This document shows positions 4,889-7,325 of a DNA stretch of 7,325 nt, piece after piece (the first letter of the stretch is position 1; each line of letters starts with the position of its first letter). Made by a program: the position numbers and the translations under genes. Under the pieces are notes generated by a model, which saw nothing but the letters and a program-made list of their open reading frames with translations, ran no database searches and was not told where the DNA came from. Origin of the DNA: Candidatus Omnitrophota bacterium (lineage in GTDB: Bacteria > Omnitrophota > Gorgyraeia > Gygaellales > Profunditerraquicolaceae); contig JAQTRM010000006.1 of assembly GCA_028711825.1 (NCBI GenBank), forward strand, positions 1 through 7,325, in the 5' to 3' direction.

Positions 4889-7254
4889 GAAAGTCAGCTA
4901 GCAGCTATCAGCTATCAGCTATCAGCCACGGCAAAATCGTAAAAGCGTTTGCGTTGATTTTTACCGTTTGCAGCTTATTGCTTATCGCTTGCAGTTCTTT
5001 CGCGGAAGAAATTTCCTCCAAGCCTTCTTCGGGCGAGCTCACCAACAAGGCCTGGATCGCGCATGGTAAAAAAGATATCGAAGCGACCCAGAAATATACC
5101 CAGGAATGTATCGATTTGTATAAAGAGGAGGCGGCTAAAGAGCAGGCTTCTTTAAAAGCCCTGCCGAAGAATAAAAAAGAGATTGAGGCGGTGCAGGTTT
5201 TGAATGATGTGGCTACCTGCTATTTCATCCAGGCCGAAAGCCTGATGCGCCAGCAGAAGGATGAAGAGGCCAAGGCGATATTCAAAACTATTATCGATAA
5301 ATATTCCTACGGCCAAGCCTGGGATCCTCGCGGCTGGTTCTGGTCGATCAAACTTGCCGCCGAGCAAAGTATTAAGAAGATCGAGACCGGTTCGATCGAA
5401 GTGGAGGTAAAGAAAAAGGTAAGCCAACTGCCTACGCGGCTGGTCTTGGCGGATCCCGGCACGGAAGAATTTGTGGATTACGCAAAATACGGGAAGTTTG
5501 AGAATGTCGGGACCAGGGATTACCGCTATATAATTACCGACCAGGAGGGGCTGATCAAAGCGGTAGGGGAAGGGATCTATCCCAATAGCGGCTCGATCAG
5601 GAAGGACCCTATTTTTAAACAGGTAATCAAGGAAAAGCGCCTGGAAGGCGATGCCTGGGATTTTTTGTATTCTCCGGATTTGCAGGCGGCATTCGTGAAA
5701 TGGGCGACCTCCAGCGAGCCGCAGGGCGTAAAATTGTATTGCACGGGGCTGGTTCTTGAGCGGGCGGGGCTGATTACCCAGGCGCTCAAGTGTTATTATG
5801 CCATCCTGGTGCATTTTCCCGGCAGTTACGGCTGGACTTATTGGCATACCCCGTGGTATGTGGGCCAGGCCGCGATCGCCAAGATAAAATTTATACTGCG
5901 GCGTAACCCCCAATTAGGATATAAACTTGAAGGGGCCAAGGTCGACATCCTCAATGGTTTCGATAATGACATCAGCAATGACGTCGCGGTGGTCAATCCC
6001 GGAAGATTCGTTAAAGTGGACTTAGCGCGTGATTCCGCAAAACCCAAACCTTCCGCCGAATCCGCGGGGATAAAAAAGAAGGTGGGTTCCGGCAAGGTGC
6101 GCCTGGTGCAGTATAATAACGGCGACTGGCAGTTGCTGGTGGAGAATCAACCGTATACCATTAAAGGGATTACTTATGCTCCCACTAAAGTAGGGCAGTC
6201 CCCGGATGACGGGACACAGGGCAACTGGATGGAGGAAGATTTCAACAAGAACGGCAAGATCGACGGGCCGTTTGATTCTTTTGTAGATAAGAACCGGAAT
6301 AATCTCCAGGATGCCGATGAACCGGCGATTGGTGATTTTGAGTTAATGCGCCAGATGGGCGTAAATACCATCCGTCTTTATCATCATCCCCTGAAGGTTA
6401 ATAAAGAACTGATGCGCCAGATGTATAAGGATTACGGGATCCGGGTGATCGTAGGCGATTTTTTGGGTAAATACGCTATCGGTTCGGGAGCCGCCTGGAA
6501 TCCCGGCACGGATTATAATAATCCGGAGCACCGGAAAAACATGATCGCTTCAGTCAAGCAGATGGTTAATGAATTCAAGGATGAGCCTTATGTTTTGTTC
6601 TGGCTTCTGGGCAACGAGAATGTTTACGGCTATGCCTGTAACGCTAATGAGCAGCCCGAGGCTTTTTTCAAATTTGCCAATGAAGTGGCGAAGATCATCA
6701 AGTCTATCGATCCCCAACATCCGGTGGCGATCTGCAGCGGGGATATCCTGTTCTTGGATAAATTCGGCAAGAACGCCCCTGATATCGATATTTTCGGCAC
6801 CAACGCTTACCGGGGAGAATACGGGTTCGGTCCTTTCTGGAGGCAGGTTAAAGAGCAGTCCGGCAAACCCGCCTTTATCACGGAATTCGGATGTCCTTCT
6901 TATGCCGAAGGGAAAAGCGAAGACGAGGCGGAGGAGATGCAGGCGCAGTATCATCTCGGCTCCTGGGAGGATATGGAAAATAATATGGCTTTCGCAGGGG
7001 GAGAAGGGAATTGTCTGGGCGGAGTGGTTTTTGAATGGCTCGATGAATGGTGGAAAGCTTACGAACCGGCGATTCATGATACAAAAGGGTTATGGACCGG
7101 GCCTTTTCCCGACGGATATATGCATGAAGAGTGGCTGGGGGTGTCCGGCCAGGGGGATGGCAAGTTGAGTCCTTTTTTAAGGCAGTTGCGCAAGGCTTAT
7201 TATATGTACCAGGGTAAATGGCAGGGAGAGGAAGTTTTAAGCGATAAGCGGTAA
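4885..7254 (+). CDS. Exported glycoside hydrolase, clan GH-A type (GH2-like TIM barrel) with helical TPR-like N-terminal half
   Basis: This 789-residue enzyme probably cleaves or transfers a beta-linked glycan outside the inner membrane. The leader is long: a repeat-encoded SYQLSAIS stretch, then a hydrophobic core (21-35). It ends either at a lipobox-like LIAC (Cys36) or after SFA (Ala40). Residues about 50-350 are helical and TPR-like, with two similar segments (127-167 and 298-337). A Lys/Pro/Ser linker (about 382-402) leads to the catalytic half, which opens with a short strand-rich stretch. Two EF-hand-like loops follow (452-460 and 468-479), then GVNTIRLYHHP (492-502), as in GH-A barrels. 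Glu578 in WLLGNEN is the likely acid/base and Glu667 in FITEFG the nucleophile. The C terminus (VLSDKR) is encoded by repeat sequence. It overlaps the permease stop as ATGA. GH2 versus GH72-like membership and the substrate are undecided. Confidence 0.85.
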   Translation: MRKSASSYQLSAISHGKIVKAFALIFTVCSLLLIACSSFAEEISSKPSSGELTNKAWIAHGKKDIEATQKYTQECIDLYKEEAAKEQASLKALPKNKKEIEAVQVLNDVATCYFIQAESLMRQQKDEEAKAIFKTIIDKYSYGQAWDPRGWFWSIKLAAEQSIKKIETGSIEVEVKKKVSQLPTRLVLADPGTEEFVDYAKYGKFENVGTRDYRYIITDQEGLIKAVGEGIYPNSGSIRKDPIFKQVIKEKRLEGDAWDFLYSPDLQAAFVKWATSSEPQGVKLYCTGLVLERAGLITQALKCYYAILVHFPGSYGWTYWHTPWYVGQAAIAKIKFILRRNPQLGYKLEGAKVDILNGFDNDISNDVAVVNPGRFVKVDLARDSAKPKPSAESAGIKKKVGSGKVRLVQYNNGDWQLLVENQPYTIKGITYAPTKVGQSPDDGTQGNWMEEDFNKNGKIDGPFDSFVDKNRNNLQDADEPAIGDFELMRQMGVNTIRLYHHPLKVNKELMRQMYKDYGIRVIVGDFLGKYAIGSGAAWNPGTDYNNPEHRKNMIASVKQMVNEFKDEPYVLFWLLGNENVYGYACNANEQPEAFFKFANEVAKIIKSIDPQHPVAICSGDILFLDKFGKNAPDIDIFGTNAYRGEYGFGPFWRQVKEQSGKPAFITEFGCPSYAEGKSEDEAEEMQAQYHLGSWEDMENNMAFAGGEGNCLGGVVFEWLDEWWKAYEPAIHDTKGLWTGPFPDGYMHEEWLGVSGQGDGKLSPFLRQLRKAYYMYQGKWQGEEVLSDKR
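4892..4926 (+). repeat. Heptanucleotide tandem repeat inside the start of the hydrolase gene
   Basis: Five 7-base units in register: AGTCAGC, TAGCAGC, then three exact TATCAGC. They lie 5 bases after the hydrolase ATG and encode most of SASSYQLSAIS, which precedes the signal peptide core. Because 7 is not a multiple of 3, adding or losing one unit would shift the reading frame. Related heptads occur at the other end of the gene. Confidence 0.85.
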
Positions 7255-7296
7255 GCTTTAAGTATTGTTAACTTATAGCTTAAAACTTACAGCTTA
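7234..7296 (+). repeat. Inverted arrays of heptanucleotide repeats spanning the hydrolase stop codon
   Basis: Four forward units fit GYNNTAA: GTTTTAA, GCGATAA, GCGGTAA and GCTTTAA (7234-7261). After a short centre, three units fit the reverse complement TTANNRC: TTATAGC, TTAAAAC and TTACAGC (7273-7293). The two arms can pair in more than one register, for example 7245-7262 with 7279-7296 at 16 of 18 positions. The hydrolase stop codon is the TAA of the third unit. Confidence 0.75.
7252..7282 (+). terminator. Hairpin at the hydrolase stop codon, possible transcript end
   Basis: Bases 7252-7263 pair with 7271-7282 at 11 of 12 positions around a 7-base loop. The stem is AT-rich and is not followed by a T-run, so it is a weak intrinsic terminator at best; it may instead protect the mRNA 3' end. 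It is built from the inverted heptads described above. Confidence 0.35.
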
Positions 7297-7325
7297 GATT
7301 ATTAATCAACGGCACCCAACGCTAA

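Noticed and set aside
4892..4926. CRISPR-like array
   Set aside because: The units are 7 bases long and directly adjoining with no spacers, so this is a simple tandem repeat.
5152..5913. Minus-strand open frame of 253 codons inside the hydrolase gene
   Set aside because: It lies wholly opposite a well-supported protein, has no recognisable domain and has a composition typical of an antisense shadow.
6569..7168. Plus-strand open frame of 199 codons in another frame of the hydrolase
   Set aside because: It covers the region with the catalytic Glu578 and Glu667 motifs in the main frame; its own translation is Ser/Arg-rich with no family features.

Overview
The window reads entirely on the + strand and holds two modules. 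The first is a pair of overlapping PilZ genes (387-1443). The second is a sugar-uptake cluster (1611-7254) made of a lipoprotein solute-binding protein, two CUT1-type ABC permeases and a large exported glycoside hydrolase. The proteins point to a Gram-negative-type bacterium that senses cyclic di-GMP and imports oligosaccharides. The tandem PilZ genes, GTG starts, medium GC content and 7-bp repeats reading as SYQLSAIS inside a protein suggest an uncultured lineage such as Omnitrophota or a PVC relative. That placement is an inference from style, not a phylogenetic result.

Region by region: 1-386 has no intact gene. It contains a possible decayed fragment of a four-helix-bundle (S23/23S intervening-sequence protein) gene, a GC-rich hairpin, and a segment that reappears between the two permease genes. 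A plausible sigma70 promoter (314-341) precedes the PilZ genes. These encode three PilZ domains: one in the first protein and two in the second. The second gene carries a well-placed internal Shine-Dalgarno and ATG in front of its last domain. A hairpin follows the second gene, then a new promoter candidate (1516-1544) and a leader that could fold over the ribosome binding site of the binding-protein gene.

The transporter lacks an ATPase gene in this window, so it probably uses a shared MalK/MsmK-type ATPase encoded elsewhere. The binding-protein gene is followed by a hairpin and T-run that may reduce expression of the permeases relative to the binding protein. The permease genes are separated by an unusual 206-bp spacer. 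The second permease overlaps the hydrolase gene by 4 bp (ATGA). The hydrolase has a signal or lipoprotein leader, a helical TPR-like N-terminal half with an internal duplication, and a clan GH-A type catalytic half with two EF-hand-like loops. The simplest model is that the hydrolase trims a glycan outside the inner membrane and the transporter imports the product; the substrate cannot be read from the sequence.

The most unusual signals are non-coding or repeat-based: related heptanucleotide repeats at both ends of the hydrolase gene (the 5' array lies just after the start codon, where one unit gained or lost shifts the frame), the homologous pair of intergenic segments, and the apparently fused but possibly separately translated PilZ domain.
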